Origin: Lysobacterales bacterium
GTDB lineage: Bacteria; Pseudomonadota; Gammaproteobacteria; Xanthomonadales; Xanthomonadaceae
NCBI GenBank assembly: GCA_016718605.1
Contig: JADKCY010000012.1
Location: forward strand, 1 to 64,000
Direction: 5' to 3'
DNA: 64,000 nucleotides
The notes under the pieces are model-generated. The model was not told the origin of the DNA and ran no database searches. It saw nothing but the letters and a program-made list of their open reading frames with translations. Positions within the stretch are counted from its first letter, which is position 1; the number at the start of each line of letters is the position of its first letter. This document shows, piece by piece, positions 25,625 through 34,190 of this stretch. The position numbers were made by a program, and so were the translations under genes.

Positions 25625-28600
25625 CCCCGTCAGCTTTTTCAACGACGCCACGATTTACGGGGATCTGGAGACAGATCAGGCTACGACCCTATTCGAGAAG
25701 CCGATTGCCGTATCATTCGGCAGCGGGCGTCGCGACATGGACTGGGATCAGTGGAGCGGAACGCTCTACGATTTGGTGACTGCGGAGCTGTCGGAATTCA
25801 AGTTCGGCGCCAAGGACGGCTGGGCAATGACGCAGGGTTCCCTGGCCGGCGGCCAACGGACTGCGAACAATGCTGTCGCGAACTATGTCCTGATGATCGA
25901 CTGTGACACGGGTGAAACCGTCGATGCTGTGCATGAACGCATTAAACAGCTTGGGCTGTTCGCGCTCATCTGGACGACGCATTCACACTTGAAGAGCGCG
26001 ACGGACATCAATGAGCAGCGTCTCACACGGTGGTGTAAGGCCAACAAAACGGCGCTGACCGCAGATAACGTCCAAGATATTGTGAAGCGCTACCTCAAGA
26101 GCGAATCCAAGATCACGGACGCACTGGCTGACACAATCACCAACGTCACGCGCGCCCACGGCGATGGTGGCGTAAAGTACGTCGCGCATCATGCGCCGAT
26201 GCATCGTCTGCGCATTCTGTTCGTACTGGAGCAGCCGTTCGTCTTTGCGACGGTTCGACCGACGCAGAAAGAAGCTATCTCGGCCTGGAAGGACAAGTAC
26301 GAAGCCGTCGCGGCCATGCTCGGCGTGGCGTGGGACCAGTCGTGCACGGACCCGTCACGGCTTATGTACACGCCCCGCGTTGCTCCTGGCGCAACCGGTC
26401 AAGAGTTGCGCATCATTGTTGGTGAAGCCCTTGATCTGGAAGGGATTAAACCGGCCAGCAAAGCGGTCACGGCTATCAATCCGTTCATTGCGGCCGGACA
26501 CGGCAGCGGAGAGCCGCGCCAAGATTTTGCGACAAAAAATCTCATACGATTCATCGCAAAGCACGCCAACGACTTCGAGATTGTGCAGTGGCTCGAAGCA
26601 GTCAACGCGGAGTTCGTGGGCAGTCCTGGCATGGACAAGGCCACGGTGGCGTGCCCGAACGCGGAAGCGCACTCGACGCAGTCGGCGAATGACGCGGGCT
26701 TCTATGTGGAGAACGCGTCAGCGCGCATGAATGGGTTCGCGGCGCAGTGTTCGCACAACTCCTGCAAGACGGAAAGTGGTGGGGACCGGGCTTGGTACCT
26801 GGATAAGCTGTGCACTCAGTATGGCGTCTCTGACGCGATGGAGTTGGTGGATTGGTGTCCGAACGCGGAGGACGAAGCCGCCGCTGTAGCGGATGCCGTA
26901 GCCGCCGCAGCGCCGAGTGAAGGATCGGCTCGCGCATCAGCAGACCAAATCCGAGAAGCGCTGCAGCGGATTGCGCGCGTCGATGATCCGGTTGAGAAGG
27001 CCGACAGGCTCAGGCAGCTCTCCGAAACCAGCGCATGGACAATGACGGAGCTACGTCCGCTGTTGCGTCAGTATGAGCGCAATGATCAGGCGGACGGAGA
27101 CACAACGCCGTTCGCCGGACCTCCGATCCCGGACAACATCGACGACGTGAGCGTCGTGTGGGCAAGCTGGACAAAGAACGACAAGCGCAAAGTCGTGAAG
27201 CGCCTGATCGAGCACCGTAACACGAAAGACCCGGTCGTCTATAAGCGCCCCGAGGGGACGTTTGTGTACGTGCAACGTATCCAAGACGGCATCCGCGCCT
27301 GCGAATTCAACGTCGAGGACAGCAGACGCTGGGACGCGCTGATGACGGATCTTGGCATCAAGTTCGTCATGGTAGATGAGGATACTGGTGCAGAAGTCGA
27401 GGAAGAAAATACGCCGGGGGCGATCCTCAATTACTTGGCAGGCTCGCGTGAATGGAGCATGCCGCCGCTAGATCGCGTCGTCCGTGTTCCGATCTTCGCC
27501 GCAGACGGATCGCTGGTCATCACGCCGGGGTATTCTCGTGAAGCGGGCATCTTCTTCGACCCGCCACACGATGTGACATTCTTCGGTGTATCCGAAGTAC
27601 CGAACGAAGATGAAGTAGCTGATGCAAGGAATTGCATCTACGACATTCTGCGTGACTTCCCGTTCTCTGACCACTTTAGTGGCAGTGATCCGCTGCCTAT
27701 TCGCAGTGACGAACTCGATGAAGATAACTTCCCGCTGCCGAACCTGGAACGCGGTACGGGATCGCGGGCAAACACGATTGCAATGATCCTCCAACCGTTC
27801 ATGCGGGAGATGATCGAGGGTCCGTGTCCAAATTACCACATCGATAAGCCGGAACGCGGCACTGGCGCCGGATATCTCGTTGACACGGCGTGGAGCATCT
27901 TCGAGGGCGAACCCCGTGCGCGTGTACAGACGTTGTCACACACGAACGAGGAAATCAAGAAGTCCGTGACATCTTCGCTACGTGCCGGCGCCTCTATGTT
28001 GTTTTTAGACAACATACAACATAAGGTTGAAAATGCGGACATTGCTGCCGCATTGACGGCAGGAATGTGGACGGACCGCATCCTCGGCCAGTCTGAGAAC
28101 GTGACCATCCCGATCCGCTGCACCTGGATTATGGCCGGAAATCGTATTCCTTTCTCCGAAGATATGATGCGCCGCAACGTCCCGATCTTCATGGACGCCG
28201 CTACGGCAAACCCGGCGATGGACCGTGGCAAAGGGTACTACAAGCACGACCCGCTGCACGCCGTCCTGATGGATCGCCGGTTGGCTCACGTGTGGGCATG
28301 CCACACGCTCATTCAAAACTGGATCGCCAAGGGATGCCCGCCTGGGAGCGTAGTGATGCAGAGCTTCACGGAGTGGGCAAACGCGATCGGAGGCGTCCTT
28401 GAATGCGCTGGCATCAAAGGATTTCTATCCAACCGCGCCGAGTACCTTGCCGTACGGAATGAGGACCAGGACGCGATCGTAGAAGTAACCAGACGAGTGT
28501 GGCTGAAATACCGGGACAAGCCTGTCCGCATCACCGAGATTTTTGACGCGCTGACGGTTGCTGGCATGAGTGCGTTCGGAAAGAGCGACGAAACGCTGGA

Positions 28601-28787
28601 CCCGGCGCTCGGATTGACACTCAGCGGACGAGACAAAGCCGGCGTCATTAAGGCGCTGGGCCAGCTGCTCAGCCGCGAATACACAGGCAAGACCGTGAAG
28701 ATGCTGGATCCGCCGCTCGAATGTTCGTGGGAGCGTAAGCGGGACAACAAAGGCACGGTGTACATGGTCGTAGAAAAGAAGAAATGA
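25611..28787 (+). CDS. primase-polymerase fused to superfamily 3/D5-like helicase
   Basis: The ATG at 25611 (MFHTDPVSFF) gives 1058 residues. The N-terminal part looks like an archaeo-eukaryotic primase-polymerase: YVLMIDCDTGE (metal-binding Asp97 and Asp99), WTTHSHLKSA (His126) and HRLRILFVLEQPF. A Cys/His-containing stretch (CSHNSCK) follows. The C-terminal half, from about residue 690, is a D5-type helicase: PNYHIDKPERGTGAGYLVDT in the P-loop position, SMLFLDNIQH as Walker B, and CTWIMAGNRIPFSEDMMRRN as the sensor and arginine region. The P-loop lacks the usual Lys. It would open and prime DNA for the phage polymerase. Confidence 0.82.
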   Translation: MFHTDPVSFFNDATIYGDLETDQATTLFEKPIAVSFGSGRRDMDWDQWSGTLYDLVTAELSEFKFGAKDGWAMTQGSLAGGQRTANNAVANYVLMIDCDTGETVDAVHERIKQLGLFALIWTTHSHLKSATDINEQRLTRWCKANKTALTADNVQDIVKRYLKSESKITDALADTITNVTRAHGDGGVKYVAHHAPMHRLRILFVLEQPFVFATVRPTQKEAISAWKDKYEAVAAMLGVAWDQSCTDPSRLMYTPRVAPGATGQELRIIVGEALDLEGIKPASKAVTAINPFIAAGHGSGEPRQDFATKNLIRFIAKHANDFEIVQWLEAVNAEFVGSPGMDKATVACPNAEAHSTQSANDAGFYVENASARMNGFAAQCSHNSCKTESGGDRAWYLDKLCTQYGVSDAMELVDWCPNAEDEAAAVADAVAAAAPSEGSARASADQIREALQRIARVDDPVEKADRLRQLSETSAWTMTELRPLLRQYERNDQADGDTTPFAGPPIPDNIDDVSVVWASWTKNDKRKVVKRLIEHRNTKDPVVYKRPEGTFVYVQRIQDGIRACEFNVEDSRRWDALMTDLGIKFVMVDEDTGAEVEEENTPGAILNYLAGSREWSMPPLDRVVRVPIFAADGSLVITPGYSREAGIFFDPPHDVTFFGVSEVPNEDEVADARNCIYDILRDFPFSDHFSGSDPLPIRSDELDEDNFPLPNLERGTGSRANTIAMILQPFMREMIEGPCPNYHIDKPERGTGAGYLVDTAWSIFEGEPRARVQTLSHTNEEIKKSVTSSLRAGASMLFLDNIQHKVENADIAAALTAGMWTDRILGQSENVTIPIRCTWIMAGNRIPFSEDMMRRNVPIFMDAATANPAMDRGKGYYKHDPLHAVLMDRRLAHVWACHTLIQNWIAKGCPPGSVVMQSFTEWANAIGGVLECAGIKGFLSNRAEYLAVRNEDQDAIVEVTRRVWLKYRDKPVRITEIFDALTVAGMSAFGKSDETLDPALGLTLSGRDKAGVIKALGQLLSREYTGKTVKMLDPPLECSWERKRDNKGTVYMVVEKKK

Positions 28788-28853
28788 CATGCCGGCCTTA
28801 TGGGGATCCGCTGGAAACCGCGGCGGCCGCGCCCGGGGCGGGGGGGGGCGAAC

Positions 28854-29018
28854 GTGGACACTGGAAACGCCCTGCTCGACACGTATTTTCGCAGCGAATT
28901 CAGCGCCTACACTGGTCAATGGATCCACAAGCATCCTGAATTAGACAAAGTAAAGGACCGATACGAGAAATTCTATAAGGGTAGAAATTTACCAAGTAAT
29001 TGGGATTCCATTGCATGA
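28854..29018 (+). CDS. hypothetical protein, 54 aa
   Basis: A GTG at 28854 opens VDTGNALLDTYFRSEFSAYT and ends in NLPSNWDSIA. An upstream ATG at 28789 in another frame runs into a GC-rich stretch with nine Gs, so a longer gene broken there by a base-count error is possible. No family was recognised. Confidence 0.45.
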   Translation: MDTGNALLDTYFRSEFSAYTGQWIHKHPELDKVKDRYEKFYKGRNLPSNWDSIA

Positions 29019-29019
29019 G

Positions 29020-29030
29020 CAGTGCGCTGT
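29020..29030 (+). promoter_or_regulatory. dyad motif CAGTGCGCTGT
   Basis: An exact copy of the recurring motif, just after the stop of the preceding gene and 51 bases before the next gene. Confidence 0.4.
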
Positions 29031-29080
29031 TGCTATTCATTGATGCATGAGATCTGAACAACACAATTGAGGAGATAGAG

Positions 29081-29320
29081 ATGACACTCTCGGTGGTACA
29101 CGCAACAGCCCCGATCAAAGAAATCCGCGTCACCGGCGGCGTGCGCCGCGATGACGGCATGCTTCTCGATACCTTCACCGAAACCAGCTTCCGCGTCGTC
29201 GTCAGAGACACGCTGCCCAACGGGCGATCTGTCGAGGCCATCATGGTGATGGCGTGGGATGACATGGAGAAGATGGCTGACCACCTCCGGACAATCCGCG
29301 CCAGCGTGCGTTCGGACTAA
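29081..29320 (+). CDS. hypothetical protein
   Basis: The 79-residue protein opens MTLSVVHATAPIKEIRVTGG and has a strong gaggag ribosome site. It is likely a small alpha/beta protein. It lies between two near-copies of the dyad motif (29020 and 29322). No family recognised. Confidence 0.55.
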   Translation: MTLSVVHATAPIKEIRVTGGVRRDDGMLLDTFTETSFRVVVRDTLPNGRSVEAIMVMAWDDMEKMADHLRTIRASVRSD

Positions 29321-29356
29321 CCGGTGCGCTGTAGACCATCATCAACAACTCGACAC

Positions 29357-29379
29357 AAGGGAGATGAACCATGGACTAG
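29357..29379 (+). other. minimal two-codon frame with strong ribosome site
   Basis: AAGGGAG is followed at normal spacing by ATG GAC TAG. It may be a remnant of a gene start, or a minigene of the kind known from lambda bar, where very short frames trap peptidyl-tRNA. Confidence 0.25.
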
Positions 29380-29443
29380 GTGCATACGCGTCCATACGCG
29401 CGCATAAGTCCGCCTAGACCTGAAACAAGTGAGGGCAAGAATC

Positions 29444-29692
29444 ATGCCAAGTAACGGAGGGCCTGCCTTCCCGGTGCTGTACAGCACGGACGCGCATGAT
29501 GCAGATGACGCGCCGTGCAACGTGACTATGGCAAATGAGGGCATGTCCCTCCGTGATTGGTTTGCCGGGCAGGTTCTGGTGGCCGTCGCGGGGAGAGCTG
29601 ACAGCATGCGAAGCGTTGAAGGCGTAGCCCGAATTGCATATGCCATCGCTGACGAGATGCTAAAGATGCGGAACGAGCAACAGAGTAACTGA
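29444..29692 (+). CDS. conserved phage hypothetical protein
   Basis: The 82-residue protein contains GGPAFPVLYS near the start, then EGMSLRDWFAGQVLVAVAG and a helical C-terminus IAYAIADEMLKMRNEQ. This GGxAFP ... GMSLRDWFA pattern is common among small phage proteins, but I know no function for it. The start is the ATG after gagggcaagaatc. Confidence 0.65.
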   Translation: MPSNGGPAFPVLYSTDAHDADDAPCNVTMANEGMSLRDWFAGQVLVAVAGRADSMRSVEGVARIAYAIADEMLKMRNEQQSN

Positions 29693-29710
29693 CGCGGAGT
29701 GACTGACACC

Positions 29711-30019
29711 ATGTGGACACAACAAGAAGCAATCCAGCTCGCCAGAAAAGTCGAGGAAGTGTGTCCGGCGTGTGGGTGTCACGTCGCGCTGACCGGTGGG
29801 ACGCTGTATAAGGACGGCCCCAGGAAGGACTGCGACCTCCTGTTCTACAGGATCAGGCAGGAGCCACACATCCGCGAGCATGAACTGTCTATGGCGCTGC
29901 GGAGGATCGGGATCGTGATCGGTGACACGTACGGATGGGTGACGAAGGCGACGTACGAAGGCAAGAGTGTGGATCTGTTTTTCCCTGACAGGGATGACTC
30001 CGAAGGATACGGGCTCTAA
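29711..30019 (+). CDS. nucleotidyltransferase-fold-like protein
   Basis: The 102-residue protein has CPACGCHVALTGGTLYKDGP followed by RKDCDLLFYR. The Gly-Gly ... Asp-x-Asp arrangement fits a minimal nucleotidyltransferase fold, with a later Asp in KSVDLFFPD as a possible third acidic residue. There is also a CPACGC zinc-type motif. The activity is unproven. It is the last gene before the long non-coding region. Confidence 0.5.
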   Translation: MWTQQEAIQLARKVEEVCPACGCHVALTGGTLYKDGPRKDCDLLFYRIRQEPHIREHELSMALRRIGIVIGDTYGWVTKATYEGKSVDLFFPDRDDSEGYGL

Positions 30020-30526
30020 TTTTTCGTTGACTTTGACAGTGCGCTGTGTCATAGATTAGGTCTTGCGTGTTTGGGCTGATGCCCGAGCGTAAGAGGGTAA
30101 GGTCGGACGACCTTATACAGTATATACACTGAGCAGGGCTAAAGGCGATTTAGGTGAGTGTGTCGCGGATCACTGTCCGCACCACCAACGGGTAATCCTC
30201 TGCGGAAATGCGAGCTAAGCGCGCCCCGCAGGGAAGGCGGTACCAAATAAACCGTACGATGAAGATGGCTGATGCCGTCATATTGAGGTAGGCGACTAGG
30301 CGGAGTGCGTCGCGGATCCAAATGTCCGCACCACCAACATGAACGTGAGTGGAAAAATCAGCGGAGCGGCTCGCATCTGGATGTGCGGCAAGCGACGACT
30401 GAGAGAGACGAAGAAGCCCGGGGGCTCCCGTCAGAATAAAATACCCAAGGTCGCACCTACAATTCAAGGTGGCGGCCTATAAACATGTGTGCAACACGTC
30501 ACTCCGACGAAGATGCCGAGCTGGCG
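30020..30526. other. non-coding region with promoter-operator, palindrome and direct repeats
   Basis: No convincing gene is visible. TTGACT (30027-30032) has the exact dyad ACAGTGCGCTGT (30036-30047) in its 17-base spacer before CATAGA. AAGGTCG and CGACCTT (30099-30114) form a palindrome. Two near-identical segments (30162-30189 and 30309-30338) each hold a GCGGA/TCCGC hairpin followed by CACCACCAAC. These look like regulatory sites or a small RNA region. Confidence 0.45.
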
Positions 30527-30866
30527 GTGGCAATGTTGTGACGGCGAAGTGGCAATGTTTAGACCAACATTGACACCGAATTAGTGAGCTAAAACAAAGG
30601 GTTGGAGCGAAAGTGGCAATGGTGGCAATGTTTTGGCCACCCTGCCGGAGAAAAAGTAGGTGACGATTTTTTTGGGCTGACTTAGGTCAGTCTGACGTAG
30701 ATCAGGTCAAAAAAATTTGGGTTGCGCTCACGCGTAGTAACTGACCTCAAACATTGCCACCATTGCCACTTTTTCTGTAAGTACCTGTTTTTACTACATA
30801 ATTTGGTGTCAATGTAGGTTCAAACATTGCCACTACATTGCCACTACATTGCCACTACCTTGCAAC
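30527..30866. repeat. iteron-like array of GTGGCAATGTT in both orientations
   Basis: Forward copies lie at 30527, 30549, 30613 and 30622. Inverted copies (AACATTGCCAC) lie at 30750, 30761 (short), 30823, 30834 and 30845, with degenerate ones at 30566, 30806 and 30856. The four units at 30823-30866 abut with an exact 11-bp period, about one helical turn. Between the groups is an AT-rich stretch. This resembles replication-origin iterons or a cooperative repressor site. Confidence 0.7.
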
Positions 30867-30989
30867 TGAGGAAAGGTATACAGAGAGTATTACGCAAGGG
30901 AGAGAGAAAGAAGAAAAATATAGTAAGATACTACTTATTCTTAGAAATATATTCCTCTACTACAGGGGGACGCCAGATTTAGGTGATTT

Positions 30990-31505
30990 TCATGCCACGT
31001 GGAACAAGACTCCGTAAGTCGCGATCAATGCGGCCTCGCAGTCATCCACGGAAGCAAATCTCGTTGAGGGGTAGAGGGCCTCGCACTTCCGACGGCTCGT
31101 CTTCTTGTCAGAGGTGACCCCCAGGCGGCTTTTCCATGTTGCCGGGGGGATGGGTACCACCTTGAGCCCCAAGACCTCCAGGACAGCGTCTATGCGCCCC
31201 TTGGAGTTACCGAAAGAGAAGGCGGTCATCGGTGTGTCGTCTGGCATCGAGAACACGTTCTCGTGGAACACAGTGACATCATGCCCAGCACAGCGCACTG
31301 ACAAGATCTCATGCAGCTTTGCAGCGTCGATGAATCTCATAGTCCTGGCGGATCGCTTCTCGCTGCGGACAGGTAGTCTGACGACCTCTATGCCGGTCGG
31401 TGTGAGGAAGGCCATTGAACCGTTGATGCCGGGGTCGATGCCCACTGCCATTTTCGGGTTGGTTGTGTTTTTCATGGTGGGGGTGACGCTGCTTGAGGTT
31501 TTCAT
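30990..31505 (-). CDS. RuvC-like Holliday junction resolvase
   Basis: The 171-residue protein has the RNase H-like core of RuvC: MAVGIDPGINGSMAFL (first Asp), VTVFHENVFSMP (Glu), SFGNSKGRIDAVLE, and SVDDCEAALIATYG (the Asp pair near the end). It would cut four-way junctions before packaging or in recombination. The true start may be the ATG at 31475 or that before AVGIDPG, since none has a clear ribosome site. The gene carries an exact copy of the dyad motif (31290-31300) and lies between the iteron array and the terminase promoter. Confidence 0.85.
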   Translation of the reverse strand: MKTSSSVTPTMKNTTNPKMAVGIDPGINGSMAFLTPTGIEVVRLPVRSEKRSARTMRFIDAAKLHEILSVRCAGHDVTVFHENVFSMPDDTPMTAFSFGNSKGRIDAVLEVLGLKVVPIPPATWKSRLGVTSDKKTSRRKCEALYPSTRFASVDDCEAALIATYGVLFHVA

Positions 31506-31529
31506 GGGGTGCGCTTGTTTTTCAGGATT

Positions 31530-31640
31530 CAGTGCGCTGTCGGGGCGCGTTCAGTGGCTGTCTGGACGTGTTCAGTGGCTGTCGGCTCTGCTCGTCTTTT
31601 CAGTGCGCTGTCGGCTCTGCTCGTCTTTTCAGTGCGCTGT
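31530..31640 (+). repeat. tandem repeats carrying three dyad motifs before terS
   Basis: A 28-29 bp unit (CAGTGCGCTGTCGGCTCTGC plus tctgctcgtctttt-like sequence) is repeated at 31573 and 31601, with a partial third ending at 31640 and related pieces from 31530. Exact CAGTGCGCTGT copies lie at 31530, 31601 and 31630. The last abuts the -35 of the terminase promoter. Confidence 0.65.
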
Positions 31641-31641
31641 G

Positions 31642-31670
31642 TTGACACATTACAAAAATTAGGTTAACAA
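31642..31670 (+). promoter_or_regulatory. candidate terminase promoter with upstream operators
   Basis: TTGACA at 31642-31647, 17 bases, TAACAA. The dyad motif ends one base before the -35, a position that suits either repression or activation. Confidence 0.45.
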
Positions 31671-31695
31671 CACAAATGGTTAAAAGGATCAACCC

Positions 31696-32160
31696 ATGCC
31701 GCTATTGAAGAATCCCAAGCACGAAGCTTTTGCGCAGGCGCTTGCTCGTGGTGCCGGTAACGTAGAAGCACACACCGCTGCCGGCTATAAACCGGATGCC
31801 TCGGCAGCGTCTACGCTATCGAATCGGTCGAGCATCGTGACGCGTGTTGAAGAAATTCGCAAAGAGTTGACTTCTGGTTCTATCGTGCGTGTGGGTGACA
31901 CGTTTCATCCCGATGACGTTACGACAGAATGGCTCATCACTGAGTTCTATAAACAGGTCGTCATCGGACGCGATGTTGGCGACATGCAGTCATCAAATAA
32001 GGCGTTGGAGATAATCGGTAAGCTTGCCGGCCTAATTGAGCGCCCACGAACAGGAAGACCTCCGCGTGAACCCCTACAGCAACTATCCGCTCTCCGACGT
32101 GAAGCGAAAGACATACAGGAGACTGTTGGGCTCCTTGAACAAATCGATCACGACGCTTGA
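31696..32160 (+). CDS. terS: terminase small subunit
   Basis: The 154-residue protein opens MPLLKNPKHEAFAQALARGA, then NVEAHTAAGYKPDASAASTL, a helix-turn-helix arrangement usual in small terminases. Central helices with VTRVEEIRKEL and a C-terminal helical region for oligomer formation follow. It recognises phage DNA and brings it to the large subunit. The ribosome site is aaagga. Its end overlaps the start of terL by 95 bases. Confidence 0.85.
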   Translation: MPLLKNPKHEAFAQALARGAGNVEAHTAAGYKPDASAASTLSNRSSIVTRVEEIRKELTSGSIVRVGDTFHPDDVTTEWLITEFYKQVVIGRDVGDMQSSNKALEIIGKLAGLIERPRTGRPPREPLQQLSALRREAKDIQETVGLLEQIDHDA

Positions 32161-34102
32161 CACGTCACTTCGACGTGGAATAGCGTTGTCTGATCAGCAG
32201 GCGCGGATATTCACTGAGTTGACGCAGACGACTGATCCTGAGCGTCAGTACGCCGCGTTGAGTGAGATGCATGATCAAAAAGAGCGGGAGTACCTTGCGC
32301 GGCTGAAAGAGGCCGCCCCGAACAGCCTGTCATGCTTTACTGAATACATGACGCCGGAGGAGCCCCCCGCCGAGCACCATGATGTCATGTGTGACTATCT
32401 GGAGCAGATTGAGCGCCGTGACTTGATGCGCGCAACTTTCAGTATGCCCCCTGGCCATGCTAAGGGCTGTGCACTGACGACTTTACTACCCTCGCCGTCT
32501 GGCTATCCAGATGGGGGATGTCTCTGTTGGTGACATGATCTTCGGGACCGATGGTAAGCCGACACGCGTCATCGCGAAGTCTGAGGTATTCCACAAGCCG
32601 TGTTACCGCGCCATCACATCGGACGGCGAAGAAATCGTCGTGTCAGATGATCATCTTTGGCGTCTACAATGGTCGGGGTGTGGTAGCGTTTCAACCGGGT
32701 TTGGCGGGTGGTGGGGGGCGGGGGGGGGCGCCAGCCCCCCCCCAAAAGGGGGCGTTATTGCTTTGAGCCCACTGAGTGGTGCCGACGCGGCCGCTGTGGA
32801 GCGCCACACCACGGGTCACACGTGACGCACAATACCAAGTTCTGTTCGCGCTATTTCGTTGCGTGGTACCTCGGCAAGAACCCCAAGCATCGTTATTTGC
32901 AGGGGGGACACTCTCAGGATTTTTGTGAGAAAGAGTTTGGTGCGCCTGTTCGGTCGATTATTCAAGACCCCAGGTATACGGAGGTTTTTAGTGGCACGAC
33001 GCTGAATTCACGTTCAACGGCGTCCAGCAACTGGAGACTCGATAATAAAAAAGGGGGCTATGTCACCAAGGGTGTTGGACAGGCTCTCGCTGGCTATCGT
33101 GGGCACTGCGGTGGCGGTGACGATCTCATCGGATCTAAGGAGCAGGCTGATAGCGCAATTGTACGCGAGAAGGTGTGGAAGTGGCTTTGGGCCGATTTCC
33201 GTACGCGCTTTCTGCCACACTCTCCTATCTTTTTGATTGCCACGCGCTGGCATGAGGATGATCCCATTGGTCGTATCGAAAGATACAACAAGGAGGGGAA
33301 AGGTATTCCTTGGGAGATCATCAACTTCAACGGCGTGATCGAGAATGAGGCGGAAGCGGCGATCGATCCTCTTGGTAGGGATATCGGCGAGCCGTTGTGG
33401 CCGTCGTTCTACACGTATGACATGTTGATGGAGTTGAAAGATACTCTCGATGCTCGCGACTGGAACGCCCTGTACAAGGGAAAACCGACCGACGATGCTG
33501 GCGGCGCGTGCAAGGGTGGTTGGTTCCAGCGGTATGAGGCGCTACCGAAAGATGAATTCACTGACGGAGGGAACCTGCTCAAAAAGAATAGGCGGCGGGT
33601 TGTCGTCAGTGTTGATACGGCGAATAAAACTACAGCGCGCTCGAAGTACACTGCCATCGGCGTCTGGATTGAGGACATGAATCATCGTCACTACCTCGCC
33701 GAGGTCGTGCGTAAGAAGGTTGAGTTCAATCAGCTGATCACTGAAATTGAGGGGGCAGCTACGCGGTGGAACGCTTCGGCCATCCTGGTTGAAGACAAAG
33801 GCTCAGGAACGCAGTACATTCAGGCCCGCCAAGGGCAGGCTCCGGCGCCCATCATTGCTATTGCGCCGGGGGCGGCTGACAAGGAGTTTCGTTTTGATGG
33901 TATCTTGCCGATGATTGAATCGGGGCAGGTGTATCTGCCGGTTCGTGCGCGGTGGCTTCCTGAGTATGAGGCGGAAGTAGTTGCGTTTCCGAACGGAACT
34001 TACTCAGACCAGATCGACATGACTTCGCAGTATTTGAAGTGGGCGCGCGTTGGTCGGCAGTACGGTACCAAGAAAATGAAGGGCGCGGGTCGCCCAACAT
34101 AA
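32066..34102 (+). CDS. terL: terminase large subunit split by a mini-intein (frame errors in the intein)
   Basis: The GTG at 32066 (VNPYSNYPLSDVKRKTY) follows ggaag. The N-terminal part ends at SMPPGHAKG, and after the intein the protein resumes TKFCSRYFVAWYLGKNP. Joined, these form the ATPase Walker A region. Later motifs are DDLIGSKEQADS and PIFLIATRWHEDDPIGRI in the ATPase, and VVVSVDTANKTTA and AILVEDKGSGTQYI in the RNase H-like nuclease. The enzyme cuts and pumps phage DNA into the head. The two protein-coding halves are intact; frame changes lie only inside the intein near 32507 and 32700. Confidence 0.85.
32468..32833 (+). mobile_element. mini-intein in terminase Walker A, disrupted
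   Basis: It starts at Cys after PPGHAKG (CALTTLLPSPSG) and ends VTHN before Thr. GDVSVGDMIFGTDGKPTRVI and ITSDGEEIVVSDDHLWRL are clear splicing blocks A and B. There is room for only about 122 residues, with no endonuclease. A frame change is needed near 32507 and another in a run of Gs and Cs at 32700-32755. If real, the breaks would kill the terminase, so they are probably sequence errors. Confidence 0.75.
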
Positions 34103-34116
34103 CGGTGGACCCATAC

Positions 34117-34190
34117 GGATTTTTGTGACGGGGGGAGTATCCCCAGTAAAAAGGGGGGTAGGTCACCGGTTCGACGCCGGTAAGCATCCT
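34117..34190 (+). other. tRNA-like 3' half, possible degenerate tRNA or attachment site
   Basis: AGGTC is followed by a perfect T-arm (ACCGG, loop TTCGACG, CCGGT) and an acceptor-like AGCATCC. The matching 5' end GGATTTT pairs in six of seven positions including one wobble, and the length is 74 bases. The D-arm and anticodon arm do not fold normally (CCCC-AGTAAAAA-GGGG). It could be a decayed tRNA, an attP core copied from a host tRNA end, or a tRNA damaged by base-count errors. Confidence 0.35.

Noticed and set aside
28801..28856. Cloning-vector polylinker (BamHI, SacII, NotI, SmaI sites in a row)
   Set aside because: Order and spacers do not match a vector I know and the flanks are phage; GC-rich chance or sequencing artefact is likelier.
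30150..30467. Minus-strand frame of 105 codons in the repeat region
   Set aside because: TTG start without ribosome site; the protein only mirrors the direct repeats.
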